From: Pilimelia anulata
GTDB taxonomy: Bacteria > Actinomycetota > Actinomycetes > Mycobacteriales > Micromonosporaceae
Direction of reading: 5' to 3'
DNA: 64,000 bases
Assembly (NCBI RefSeq): GCF_014647895.1
Contig: NZ_BMQB01000002.1
Location: 434,001 to 498,000 of the forward strand
How positions within the stretch are numbered: the first letter of the stretch is position 1; the number at the start of each line of letters is the position of its first letter. The position numbers and the translations under genes were made by a program. Below, in pieces: positions 20,198 to 27,872 of the stretch. The notes beneath the pieces were generated by a model. It ran no database searches, was not told the DNA's origin, and saw nothing but the letters and a program-made list of their open reading frames with translations.

Positions 20198-21286
20198 TCA
20201 GGCCGGGCGGTGGACGGCCGCCGTGGCCAGGGCGGTCAGCACCGCGACCGCGGCCGGGTCCAGCCCCGGCGCGCCCAGCGCCCGCCGCGCCGCGTCGGCC
20301 AGCGCCGCGATCCGCCCCTCGGTCGCCGCCAGCGCCCCGGTCGCCACGATGATCCCGCGCAGCCGCTCCACCCCCGCCGCGTCGAGGTCCGCCGCGCCCA
20401 GCCCGGCCTCCAGCGCCGCCCGCTGCGCCGGGTCGGCGCCCTCAAGCGCGGCCGCGATCAGGTACGTCCGCTTGCCCTCGCGCAGGTCGTCGCCCGCGGG
20501 CTTGCCGGTGCGGGCCGGGTCGCCGAACACGCCCAGCACGTCGTCGCGGAGCTGGAACGCCTCGCCCAGCGGCAGCCCGTACGCCGACAGCCCCGCCGCC
20601 ACCGCCGCCGGCGCCCCGGCCAGCGCGGCGCCGAACAGCAGCGGCCGCTCGACGGTGTACTTGGCCGACTTGTACACCGCGATCCGGGTCGCCCGCTCCC
20701 GGTCGGCGCCGCCGGTGGCCTGGGCGAGCATGTCCAGGTACTGCCCGGCCATCACCTCGGTGCGCATCTCGTCGAACACCGGTCTGGCCCGGGCGAGCGT
20801 TGCCGGGTCGAGCCCGCCCCGGTCCAGCAGCTCGTCGGACCAGGCCAGGCACAGGTCGCCGAGCAGGATCGCCGCCGCCGAGCCGAACCCGTCGGCGCTG
20901 CCCCGCCAGCCGGCGTCGGCGTGCCGCCGGGCGAACCGCCGGTGCATCGCCGGCCGGCCGCGCCGGGTGTCGGAGTCGTCCATCACGTCGTCGTGGATCA
21001 GCGCGCTGGCCTGGACCAGCTCCAGCGCGGCCAGGGTGGTCACCACGGCGTCCCGGTCGGCACCGCCGGCAGCGCGGTACCCCCAGTAGCCGAACGCCGG
21101 CCGCAGCCGCTTGCCGCCGCTGAGTATGAACGAGTCCAGCTCCTCGGCGACCGGCAGCAGCACCGGGTCGATCGTGGCCAGGCGGTCACGCTGCGCAGCG
21201 AGGAAGTCGCTCAGCGCCTTCTCGATCCGGGCACGCAGGTCGGCGTACTCCGTGGGTGGCAGGTCTTCCGGGGGTGTCGAGGTCAC
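20198..21286 (-). CDS. idsA2: Polyprenyl (geranylgeranyl-type) diphosphate synthase
   Basis: Condenses isopentenyl diphosphate with allylic diphosphates to make prenyl chains for carotenoids, quinones or carrier lipids. The 362-aa protein has GGKRLRPAFGYW (58-69), the first Asp-rich motif IHDDVMDD (98-104), KSAKYTVERPLLFG and the second Asp-rich motif QLRDDVLGVFGD. Chain length cannot be fixed from the sequence alone. Synteny matches M. tuberculosis Rv2173 (idsA2). The GTG start has TACCGT 6 nt upstream, suggesting a leaderless mRNA. It is divergent from metF. Confidence 0.9.
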   Translation of the reverse strand: MTSTPPEDLPPTEYADLRARIEKALSDFLAAQRDRLATIDPVLLPVAEELDSFILSGGKRLRPAFGYWGYRAAGGADRDAVVTTLAALELVQASALIHDDVMDDSDTRRGRPAMHRRFARRHADAGWRGSADGFGSAAAILLGDLCLAWSDELLDRGGLDPATLARARPVFDEMRTEVMAGQYLDMLAQATGGADRERATRIAVYKSAKYTVERPLLFGAALAGAPAAVAAGLSAYGLPLGEAFQLRDDVLGVFGDPARTGKPAGDDLREGKRTYLIAAALEGADPAQRAALEAGLGAADLDAAGVERLRGIIVATGALAATEGRIAALADAARRALGAPGLDPAAVAVLTALATAAVHRPA

Positions 21287-21292
21287 CCCGGT

Positions 21293-21298
21293 ACGGTA
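21293..21298 (-). promoter_or_regulatory. -10 element for a leaderless polyprenyl synthase transcript
   Basis: On the minus strand TACCGT is followed by exactly 6 nt and the GTG start, so the predicted first transcribed base is the start codon. No Shine-Dalgarno sequence is present. Confidence 0.5.
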
Positions 21299-21388
21299 AC
21301 CGCGCCCGGCTACCGTCCGTGCGGGGTACGGCGAACGCCACAGCGCGCGGCGGGCCCGGCGGTGGCGGACAACGGCGCGCGGGGCCGG

Positions 21389-21394
21389 TAGAGT
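21389..21394 (+). promoter_or_regulatory. -10 element for a leaderless metF transcript
   Basis: TAGAGT lies 7 nt before the GTG at 21402. A -35-like GGACAA is at 21367-21372 with a 16-nt spacer. It is back to back with the polyprenyl synthase promoter about 90 bp away. Confidence 0.5.
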
Positions 21395-21401
21395 GCGGAG
21401 C

Positions 21402-22319
21402 GTGTCCCTGGGGCTTCCTTCCGTACTTGACGATAGTCAACCATCGATCGGTGCGTTGATCCGTTCCGCGGCGCCCACCTTCTCCTTCGAGTTCTTCCCG
21501 CCGAAGACCGCCGAGGGCGAGCGGCAGCTCTGGTCCGCGATCCGCGAGCTGGAGCCGCTGCGCCCGTCGTTCGTCTCGATCACCTACGGCGCCGGCGGCA
21601 GCTCGCGGGACACCACCGTCGCGGTGACCGAGCGGATCGCCAGCGAGACCACCCTGCTGCCGATGGCCCACCTGACCGCCGTCGACCACTCCATCGCCGA
21701 GCTGCGGCACATGATCGGCCGGCTCGCCGACGCCGGCATCCGCAACGTCCTCGCCCTGCGCGGCGACCCGCCGGGGGACCCGATGGGCGAGTGGGTCCGG
21801 CACCCCGACGGCCTGCTGTACGCCGACGAGCTGGTCCGGCTGGTCCGCGGCGCCGGGGACTACTGCGTCGGCGTGGCCGCCTTCCCGTACAAGCACCCGC
21901 GCTCGCCGGACATCGACAGCGACACCCGGCACTTCGTCGCCAAGTGCCGGGCCGGCGCCGAGTTCGCCATCACCCAGATGTTCTTCGAGGCCGAGGAGTA
22001 CCTGCGCCTGCGCGACCGGGTCGCCGCGGCCGGCTGCGACACCCCGATCGTCGCCGGCGTCATGCCGGTGACCAGCATGCGCACGATCGAGCGGGCCGCC
22101 CAGCTCTCCGGGGCGCCGTTCCCGCCCGCGCTGGGCGCCCGGTTCGCCGAGGTCGCCGACGACCCGGTGGCCGTCCGCCGGCTCGGCATCGAGACCGCCG
22201 GCGCGATGTGCCGCCGGCTGCTCGACGAGGGAACCCCGGGCATCCACTTCATCACCCTGAACCGGTCCACGGCGACCCGCGAGGTGTGGGCCGACCTGGG
22301 CGTGACCGCCGGTGCCTGA
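21402..22319 (+). CDS. metF: Methylenetetrahydrofolate reductase
   Basis: Reduces 5,10-methylene-THF to 5-methyl-THF for methionine synthesis, using a TIM barrel with flavin. Motifs include TFSFEFFPPKT with the catalytic Glu, VSITYGAGGSSRD, AHLTAVDHS, LALRGDPPGDP and FAITQMFFEAEEYLR. The product (about 305 aa) is the short actinobacterial form like Rv2172c. I prefer the GTG at 21402 over the one at 21393, because a TAGAGT lies 7 nt upstream and homologues begin near SLGLPS. The next gene overlaps its end by 8 nt. Confidence 0.9.
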   Translation: MSLGLPSVLDDSQPSIGALIRSAAPTFSFEFFPPKTAEGERQLWSAIRELEPLRPSFVSITYGAGGSSRDTTVAVTERIASETTLLPMAHLTAVDHSIAELRHMIGRLADAGIRNVLALRGDPPGDPMGEWVRHPDGLLYADELVRLVRGAGDYCVGVAAFPYKHPRSPDIDSDTRHFVAKCRAGAEFAITQMFFEAEEYLRLRDRVAAAGCDTPIVAGVMPVTSMRTIERAAQLSGAPFPPALGARFAEVADDPVAVRRLGIETAGAMCRRLLDEGTPGIHFITLNRSTATREVWADLGVTAGA

Positions 22320-23028
22320 CCTCGCCGCGCCGCCCCGGGCGGCCGCGACCGCGGCCCCGGTGAGCTGGGACGCGTACGCCGTCGCCTTCGCCGGCCTGCA
22401 CGGCGGCCTGGACCCGCGCACCGCGGCCGCGCCGGTGCGGGCCTGGCTGTGGTGGGCGTACCGGCTCGGCCTGGCCGGCGCCCGGCTCGGCCTGCGGCCG
22501 CTGACGGTCACGCTGCTCGGCCTCGCGGCCTCGGTCGCGGCGGCGCTGGCCGCCGGCCGTGGCCCGGCCGGCGTGCTCGCCGCCGGCGTCCTGGTTTTCG
22601 CGGCCGCCGTCGCCGACAGCGCCGACGGGGCCGTCGCGGTGGTCACCCGCCGGACCTCCCGGCTCGGGTACGTGCACGACGCCCTCGTCGACCGGATCGC
22701 CGAACTGTGCTGGGCGGTCGCGTTCTGGGCCGTCGGGGTGCCGTGGCAGCTCTGCGCGGCGGTCGTCGCGGCGGCCTGGCTGTACGAGTACGTCTGCGCC
22801 CAGGCGGCCGTGGCCGCGATGAGCTACCGCGGCCGCGCCCCGGTCGCCGGCCGCCCGATCCGGGTGGGCCTGGCGGCGGGCGGCCTGTTCGCGGCGGGCC
22901 TGGCCGGCCTGCTGGCCCCCGAACTGGCCATCGGCACGGCGACGCTGGTCATGACGATCGCCGTGCTGCTCGGCGGGTTCGGCCTGGGCCAGTTGCTGAC
23001 GGTGCTGCGCACCGGCGTCCGGGTCTGA
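22312..23028 (+). CDS. CDP-alcohol phosphatidyltransferase family membrane protein
   Basis: A 238-aa integral membrane enzyme of phospholipid head-group or related transfer. The family motif D-x2-D-G-x2-A...G-x3-D-x3-D is present as DSADGAVAVVTRRTSRLGYV plus HDALVD (Asp102, Asp105, Gly119, Asp123, Asp127); the usual Arg after the Ala is Val. About five to six hydrophobic helices surround it. The four aspartates bind the catalytic metals. The alcohol acceptor is unknown. The GTG start overlaps the metF stop by 8 nt, so translation is probably coupled, although the two reactions are unrelated. Confidence 0.8.
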   Translation: MPDLAAPPRAAATAAPVSWDAYAVAFAGLHGGLDPRTAAAPVRAWLWWAYRLGLAGARLGLRPLTVTLLGLAASVAAALAAGRGPAGVLAAGVLVFAAAVADSADGAVAVVTRRTSRLGYVHDALVDRIAELCWAVAFWAVGVPWQLCAAVVAAAWLYEYVCAQAAVAAMSYRGRAPVAGRPIRVGLAAGGLFAAGLAGLLAPELAIGTATLVMTIAVLLGGFGLGQLLTVLRTGVRV

Positions 23029-23040
23029 TCCCGCCCCGGC

Positions 23041-23595
23041 TCAGACCCGGGCGGGCGCGGCCGGCAGGGGCAGCGGCCGGCCGAGGATGCCGAACGGCCG
23101 CTCGTCGCCGGGGAACCGGAACCCGCGCAGCACGTCCACGAACTCGAACCGCCGGTACAGCCGCCACGCCCGCGAGGTCGCCTCGTCCGCCTCGGGCGTC
23201 GACAGCAGCACCGCCCGGCCGGACGCCAGGTTGAGCAGCGCCCGGAGCTGCGCCGCGCCCAGCCCGTGCCCCTGCGCGGCCGGGTGCACGTGCAGCTCGA
23301 CCAGCTCGAACGACTCCACCAGCCAGCCCCGCTCGGGCCGCGGCAGCGCGGCGCAGACCTGGTCGTGCCACCACTGGCCGGGGCCGGACAGGTAGCCGTA
23401 CCCGAAGCCGACCAGGTGCCCGTCCGACGCCAGCGACGCCACGGCGCGGAAGCCCGGCCGGTGCGCGTGCGCGGCGATGTACCCGCGCCGGGTGGCGAGC
23501 AGGTCGGCGGAGTACCCCATCGCGGTGCCGTAGACGACGATGACGTCGTCGAGGCGGCGGAGCAGGTCGCCGGGTCCCCACGACACCAGCCTCAT
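23041..23595 (-). CDS. GNAT-family N-acetyltransferase
   Basis: A 184-aa acetyltransferase with the acetyl-CoA binding loop VHPAAQGHGLGAAQLRALL (Q-x-x-G-x-G/A type) preceded by the beta strand LVELHV. A conserved FGYGYLSGPGQWW segment and the ending RRFEFVDVLRGFRFPGDERP resemble actinobacterial GNATs of unknown substrate. The ATG at 23595 has GAGGAGGG 7-8 nt upstream. It converges on the CDP-alcohol transferase gene with only 12 nt between stops. Confidence 0.82.
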   Translation of the reverse strand: MRLVSWGPGDLLRRLDDVIVVYGTAMGYSADLLATRRGYIAAHAHRPGFRAVASLASDGHLVGFGYGYLSGPGQWWHDQVCAALPRPERGWLVESFELVELHVHPAAQGHGLGAAQLRALLNLASGRAVLLSTPEADEATSRAWRLYRRFEFVDVLRGFRFPGDERPFGILGRPLPLPAAPARV

Positions 23596-23762
23596 CCCGC
23601 GCCCTCCTCACCCTGGTTGCGGCCCCCTCCAAGGTACGCCGGCAGCGGCCCGCCCGCGGGCGGGGTTGTGCGACGCCCCGATTCATGGAGAGAGCGGGGT
23701 GGGGCATCCCCATCCGCCCTCGGCGTGCTCTGATGGGCTCCCCGCGTCCGTGAGGAGAAGCC

Positions 23763-23969
23763 GTGATTCGCGTGTTACGTGCAGTCGGTGCCAGCGTGCT
23801 CGCCAGCGTGGTGCTGCTGAGCGAGTGGAGCCAGCCGACTGCCGTCGACCAGGAGCGACTCAACAGGCCGGGTGTGGTCGGGATTGACCCGGCGACGGGG
23901 CGGATGGTGGGTCAGGTCGTCGCTGTCGACCCGGGCACCGGGCGAGTGGTTTCCGTCCGCAATACCTGA
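23763..23969 (+). CDS. Small hypothetical protein with a signal-like N terminus
   Basis: A 68-aa open frame with a good Shine-Dalgarno sequence (GAGGAGAAG about 3-8 nt before the GTG). Residues 1-22 are basic then hydrophobic (IRVLRAVGASVLASVVLLSE), like a signal or anchor. The rest contains two related pieces, IDPATGRMVGQV and VDPGTGRVVSV. I recognise no family. The upstream 167-bp gap holds an exact 16-nt palindrome CCCGCCCGCGGGCGGG (23649-23664). It converges on the GntR gene, 19 nt away. Confidence 0.5.
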   Translation: MIRVLRAVGASVLASVVLLSEWSQPTAVDQERLNRPGVVGIDPATGRMVGQVVAVDPGTGRVVSVRNT

Positions 23970-23988
23970 GTCGGCCCGGGCTGCGGGC

Positions 23989-24801
23989 TCAGTCCGGGGC
24001 CGGGTCGGTCAGTTCGGTGCGGTAGTGGAGCGTCACGCGGTCCGCGGGGATCACGATGTCGACGCACGCCTCCACGACGCGGTCGCCCGCGTACATCAGG
24101 CGGCGCACCGCCAGGACCGGCACGCCGCCGTCGATGCGGAGCGTGCGCGACTCCTCGGGTGTCGGCATCCGGGCGCTGACGACCTCGTCCACCGCGGTCA
24201 CGCGGACGCCGACCAGGTGGAGCTGCGCCATCGTGCCGCCGGGCCACGGCTCGTTGGCCACGTCCAGCACCGCGGTGCCGTCGAACATGTCGTGGAGCAG
24301 GTAGCTGTACGAGCGGCGGTGCGGCTCGCCGTCGAAGACGAACGTGAACGTCCGGCGGAACAGCGGCGTGCCCGCGGCGACGCCGAAGATCCCGGCCAGC
24401 TCCTCGTCCGCCGCCACCCGGTCGCCCTGCTTGTCGAGGGTGAACTCGCCGAAGTCGTGGTGGTCGTAGTGGAACGGGGTCGAGTCCCGGTTCTGCGCGG
24501 GGCGGGTCACCTGGTCCCACTCCGCCCGGTAGCGGGTCGCGGCCATGCGGTGCACCTCGCGCCGTTCGCGGACATGCCAGCCGCGGCCGTGCCGGGAACT
24601 GATCAACCCCTCGTTCTTCAGGAGGGCCAGACCCTGCCGCACCATCGTGCGGGAGGTGTTGTCGTACTCCCGGCCGAGCTGGGCCTCGGACGGAAGTGCG
24701 GTGCCCGGCGGGAACTCCCCGGCGCGGATGCGCCGCCGCAGGTCGTCGGCGAGCTGCTTGTAGACCGGACGGTCCGCCCGCCGATCGATGGGCTGACTCA
24801 T
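23989..24801 (-). CDS. GntR-family (HutC/UTRA subfamily) transcription regulator
   Basis: A 270-aa regulator with an N-terminal winged helix (PVYKQLADDLRRRIRAGEFP, LPSEAQLGREYDNTSRTMVR) and a C-terminal UTRA ligand-sensing domain (from about residue 90, including TPLFRRTFTFVFDGEP and VLAVRRLMYAGDRVVEA). Such proteins usually repress their own and nearby genes until a small ligand binds. The frame opens at 24807, but the ATG at 24801 has GGAGG 5 nt upstream. Several inverted TTGTGT/ACACAA motifs upstream are probable operators. The ligand is unknown and no obvious catabolic genes adjoin. Confidence 0.9.
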   Translation of the reverse strand: MSQPIDRRADRPVYKQLADDLRRRIRAGEFPPGTALPSEAQLGREYDNTSRTMVRQGLALLKNEGLISSRHGRGWHVRERREVHRMAATRYRAEWDQVTRPAQNRDSTPFHYDHHDFGEFTLDKQGDRVAADEELAGIFGVAAGTPLFRRTFTFVFDGEPHRRSYSYLLHDMFDGTAVLDVANEPWPGGTMAQLHLVGVRVTAVDEVVSARMPTPEESRTLRIDGGVPVLAVRRLMYAGDRVVEACVDIVIPADRVTLHYRTELTDPAPD

Positions 24802-24828
24802 GACCACCTCCGCTCACTGCCCGGACAC

Positions 24829-24897
24829 TGTACTTGTGTGCACAGCACGACGAAATGTCATACGGACGTGTGCCGTCTCTTGTAGACACAAGTGTAC
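24829..24897. promoter_or_regulatory. Inverted GntR-type operators upstream of the regulator gene
   Basis: CTTGTAGACACAAG (24879-24892) is a palindrome with 5-bp arms of the kind bound by GntR/HutC regulators. GTACTTGTGT (24830-24839) and ACACAAGTGTAC (24886-24897) are related half-sites in inverted orientation about 50 bp apart, and TGTGCACA (24837-24844) is another palindrome. The cluster is 28-96 nt upstream of the GntR start. Confidence 0.5.
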
Positions 24898-25258
24898 GAC
24901 AAGGTTAATGTTGGACCGCTATCGCACCGCAATGGGGCGCCGGGCTGGGCTCATGGACTCCGGGGGTGCGTCCCTTTGGTTCCGTTTATGCTGGTTGCAC
25001 AATTGCACCTTACGAAGTGCCCTGTTCGGCTGCCATGCTTCTGCGCGTACCGATCATCCACAGCGGAGAACGGCTCCGTCCGGATCGTTCCCGTGGGATC
25101 GGCCTCTCCCGGATCGCCGTGTGCGGTCGTCGCGAACCTGCGGCGGCCGACCTCGTCGTGCCCGGAAGCGGCCGCGGTCGGTGGAGGAGGCCGGGGCGGG
25201 TGTCCGGTTGGCGCCAGGCGCGCCCGCCCCGGCCGTACTGTCGAGAAGGGATCCGCGC
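24898..25258. other. Intergenic region of lower GC, no gene seen
   Basis: About 360 bp between the GntR control region and the next gene. The first half (about 24900-25080) is visibly less GC-rich than its surroundings. It contains a -10-like TATGCT (24987-24992), a direct repeat TTGCAC-AA-TTGCAC (24995-25008) and, near its end, TACTGT (25236-25241), which could be the -10 of the following gene. No frame here looks coding. Confidence 0.4.
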
Positions 25259-25825
25259 ATGCACGAGAACCTGCCCGACCAGCCCCCTGTCTACCACGGC
25301 ACCGACCCCGAGCCGCCGGCTCGCGCGCGGCCCGCCCCGCCCGCGACCGATCCGACCCCGGCTGACCCGCCCGCGACCGATCCGACCCCGGCCGTCCCGA
25401 GTGCAGCCGACCCGGACGTGGCCGACCCGGACATGGTCGCCCCGCGTGCGGTCGCCCCGGACATGGCCGACCTGGGTGCGGCCGTCGCGGACGCGGTGGG
25501 CGCGCCCGCCGTCGGGGGGCCCGCGGCGGCGTCCGGCCCGGCCGCCGAACCGGCGGCGGGGGTTGCCGGCTCCCGCGGCGCCGGCGAGCGGGTGCGCCCG
25601 CCGCGACGGGTCCGGTCGCGCCGGGCCGGGGCGCCGGGGGTGCGGCCGCGGGTGTTCGCGCTGACCGACGGGTCCGGGGTCCGGGCGTACGGGCTGGCGC
25701 TGCCCGACGGCACCGCGCTCACCGCGCAGTGGACGTCGACCGGCTGCGGCTCGATCGGCCTGTGGTCCACGCCGGAGGTGCCGGCGCGGCTCTGGCTGTG
25801 TGCCCTGACCTGGTACGACGCCTGA
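25259..25825 (+). CDS. Hypothetical protein: disordered Pro/Ala/Asp-rich N terminus plus small C-terminal domain
   Basis: A 188-aa protein I do not recognise. Residues about 15-80 are low complexity with near-repeats (ATDPTPADPP, ATDPTPAVPS, then ADPDVADPDM and similar). Residues about 105-130 are strongly basic. The last 55 residues (VFALTDGSGVRAYGLALPDG, then TAQWTSTGCGSIGLW) look like a compact beta-rich domain. The ATG at 25259 has GAGAAGGGA about 8 nt upstream. It ends about 35 nt before the LexA-controlled promoter, so it lies just outside the SOS cassette. Confidence 0.6.
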   Translation: MHENLPDQPPVYHGTDPEPPARARPAPPATDPTPADPPATDPTPAVPSAADPDVADPDMVAPRAVAPDMADLGAAVADAVGAPAVGGPAAASGPAAEPAAGVAGSRGAGERVRPPRRVRSRRAGAPGVRPRVFALTDGSGVRAYGLALPDGTALTAQWTSTGCGSIGLWSTPEVPARLWLCALTWYDA

Positions 25826-25860
25826 GGCCGAAATTTTGTCGTACGGAATCGCTAGTCTGT

Positions 25861-25889
25861 TTGTATTCGAACGCCTGTTCGAATAGATT
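25861..25889 (+). promoter_or_regulatory. SOS promoter with LexA box between -35 and -10
   Basis: TCGAACGCCTGTTCGA (25867-25882) fits the actinobacterial LexA box TCGAACNNNNGTTCGA exactly, and symmetry extends to 9-bp arms (25864-25885). It lies precisely in the 17-nt spacer between TTGTAT (-35, 25861-25866) and TAGATT (-10, 25884-25889), so LexA bound there would block RNA polymerase. The transcript would begin near 25896 and read toward the HEPN-imuA'-imuB-dnaE2 genes. Confidence 0.85.
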
Positions 25890-25895
25890 GGTGGA

Positions 25896-26343
25896 GCACC
25901 CCGCGCCCGTGGCGGGTGGACCGGTCGGCCCCGCTGGCCCGGTCGGACCGTCCGGCGCGTGGCCGGGGTGTCCATACAGCGGTGGCTGCCCCAGCGGGGG
26001 TGGTCACCGCGGGAGCTTCGCCGCGTCGGGCGCCTCGCGAGCGCCGGGCCGGCGGCCTCCGCACCGGTGCGGTTTTCGCGGACCGCGTCGTGGGGCAGTC
26101 GGGCATTCGCGGGCCCGTACGCCCCGCTCGGGCGGGCCCACGTCCGCTGCCCTCTCGACCCCCGGGCAGCGGGCGTGAGCCCGACCGGCGTCGGCCGGGC
26201 GTGGCGAGGGGAAGTGCCCCGCCCGGCCGGCATCACCGCTGCGCCTTCCTCCGCAGCGCCGTGGCCACCCCGGCCCGTCCGGGGCGGTCGCGGTCGACCC
26301 GTCGCCGCCGACCCCGCGGGGTCCGGGACCCCTGGAGGAACCG
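25896..26343 (+). other. Long leader between the SOS promoter and the HEPN gene
   Basis: About 450 nt separate the predicted start of transcription from the first convincing gene. A GTG at 25891 opens a frame to 26178 with collagen-like GPVGPAGPVG composition, but it starts upstream of the predicted transcript start and shows no domain; I do not call it a gene. Other frames here overlap each other without support. The stretch is therefore read as untranslated leader or undetected small gene. Confidence 0.35.
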
Positions 26344-26790
26344 ATGTCGCACAGCAGCCCGCCGACCATCGCCGCCCACCTGCTGCCGCACCGCACCCCG
26401 CCGGAGCTGCTCACCATCGCCCGGCGCGGGGTGGCCGAGGCGGCCGCCCAGCGGGCCGACGGCCTCCGCTACGCCACCGCCCACCTCGCCGCCCTGCGCG
26501 CCGCCACCGCCGTCCTGGCCACCCGGGCCGAGCCGGCGCCGCACCGGCGCAACCAGGTGACGAGCGTCTGGGCGCTGCTCGTCCTGGTGGCCCCCGAGCT
26601 GACCGACTGGGCCCGGTACTTCGCCGAGGGCGCGGGCAAGCGCGCCGCCGCCCAGGCCGGGATCCCCCGGGTGGTCACCGCCCGGGAGGCCGACGACCTC
26701 CTGCACGCCGTCGAGCAGTTCGTCGCCGTGGTGGAGGTGATCCTGGGGCTCGCGCGCGGCGGCGATCCCGACCACCTGCTCGCCGCCTAG
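26344..26790 (+). CDS. SAV_6107-family HEPN domain protein
   Basis: A 148-aa all-helical protein matching the SAV_6107 HEPN family (PF18726): GVAEAAAQRADGLRYATAHL, SVWALLVLVAPELTDWARYF and the AEGAGKRAAAQAG...VVTAREADDL segment. HEPN domains are often RNA-binding or RNase modules, but the classical R-x4-6-H nuclease motif is not obvious here, so activity is unknown. The ATG has GGAGG 5 nt upstream. It is the first gene after the LexA-controlled promoter and precedes imuA'-imuB-dnaE2, suggesting a role in the DNA damage response. Confidence 0.85.
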   Translation: MSHSSPPTIAAHLLPHRTPPELLTIARRGVAEAAAQRADGLRYATAHLAALRAATAVLATRAEPAPHRRNQVTSVWALLVLVAPELTDWARYFAEGAGKRAAAQAGIPRVVTAREADDLLHAVEQFVAVVEVILGLARGGDPDHLLAA

Positions 26791-27179
26791 CCGTCCCGCG
26801 GCCCCACGGGGGCGCGGCGCACCGGGACCCAGCGTCTGCCGACGCCCGGTGCGCGCCCGCCCGGCGCTCTCACCCGCCGGGTACCGCGGGGCCGCGGGAC
26901 TTCCCCCGGACCGGCAGCGACCCGCCCGGGGCACCCGATCGGCGATGTCGGCCCACCCGGTCGGCGATGTCGGCCGCGCCGGGTACGGCAGCCACCGCCC
27001 GGCCGCACCGCCCGGCCGCCGGCCATCCGGTAGTCGGGCATCCGGCGGTGAACCGCACGTGGTCGCCGCCCGTCCGGCCCCGTCCCGGGCAACGGCCGGA
27101 GCGGGCGGACGTAATGGTCGTCGTGCTCACGTACCACGGGGCTGCCGCCCCGCGCACAACCGTAAGGAGCACGTTGATC
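26791..27179 (+). other. 389-bp gap between the HEPN and imuA' genes with short direct repeats
   Basis: TCGGCGATGTCGGCC occurs twice (26939-26953 and 26961-26975), a 22-bp period. Arms CCGCCGG and CCGGCGG near 27012-27044 could form a hairpin. No convincing gene or second LexA box was seen. The gap is unusually long for an operon, so imuA' may also have its own promoter. Confidence 0.4.
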
Positions 27180-27872
27180 ATGGCTGGCGTGGCGGCTCTC
27201 CCCACCGCCGCGCTGACCGGCCTGGTGCGGTCGGCCAGCGCGTGCGCCGTCGGCGCGGACGATCCCCGCGCCCTGCCCGTGGCGCCGGCACTCGGCCGGC
27301 TGCTGCCGGGCGGGGTACTGCGCCGCGGCAGCACCGTCGCCGTCGCGGCCGGGGCGTCGCTGGTCATGGCACTGCTCGCCGAGGCGTCCCGCACCGGCTC
27401 GTGGTGTGCGGTGGTGGGGGTGCCGGCGTTCGGCGTGGTCGCCGCGGCGGAGCTGGGCATCGCCCTCGACCGGCTGGCCCTGGTGCCGCACCCGGGCGCG
27501 GACTGGCCGGCGGTGGTCGCGGCGCTCATCGACGGCGTGGACGTGGTCGTCGTGGCCGCCCCGCCCGCCACGTCGGCCGCGCTGGCGCAGCGGCTCGCCG
27601 CGCGGGCGCGGCAGCGCGGGTGCGTGCTGGTGCCGTACGGGAAGTGGGTGGGTGCCGACGTCACGCTGCGGCCGGTCGGCGCCCAGTGGCTGGGGCCGGG
27701 CCGCGGGCGCGGGCGGCTGCACCGGCGGCGGCTGGCCGTCGCCGCGTCGGGGCGCGGGTCGGCGGCGCGCGGCCGCGAGGTGACCCTCTGGCTGCCCGAC
27801 GCCCGGGGCGCCCTCGGGGCGGCGGACGGGGACGGCGGCGCGCCGGGCGCGGCGGGCGGGAGCGGCGCGTGA
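27180..27872 (+). CDS. ImuA'-like RecA-fold protein of the mutasome
   Basis: A 230-aa protein upstream of and overlapping imuB. It looks like the RecA core of ImuA' (Rv3395c type): an ALGRLLPGGVLRRGSTVAVA segment is where RecA has its P-loop, but the GK[ST] signature is missing (VAAGASLVMALL), so ATP binding through a normal Walker A is unlikely. A central VVVVAAPPATSAALAQRLAA and the late basic region complete the fold. In mycobacteria ImuA', ImuB and DnaE2 act together in translesion synthesis. I chose the ATG at 27180 because of AAGGAG 10 nt upstream; a TTG at 27174 and an ATG at 27114 are alternatives. Confidence 0.7.
   Translation: MAGVAALPTAALTGLVRSASACAVGADDPRALPVAPALGRLLPGGVLRRGSTVAVAAGASLVMALLAEASRTGSWCAVVGVPAFGVVAAAELGIALDRLALVPHPGADWPAVVAALIDGVDVVVVAAPPATSAALAQRLAARARQRGCVLVPYGKWVGADVTLRPVGAQWLGPGRGRGRLHRRRLAVAASGRGSAARGREVTLWLPDARGALGAADGDGGAPGAAGGSGA

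Noticed and set aside
24830..25080. Lower-GC stretch as a sign of a genomic island
   Set aside because: It is short, with no integrase, transposase, tRNA or direct repeats at its ends; it is more likely a regulatory region.
25891..26178. Collagen-like GTG frame after the SOS promoter
   Set aside because: Its start precedes the predicted transcript start, it has no ribosome site of note, and other frames over the same bases are equally open.
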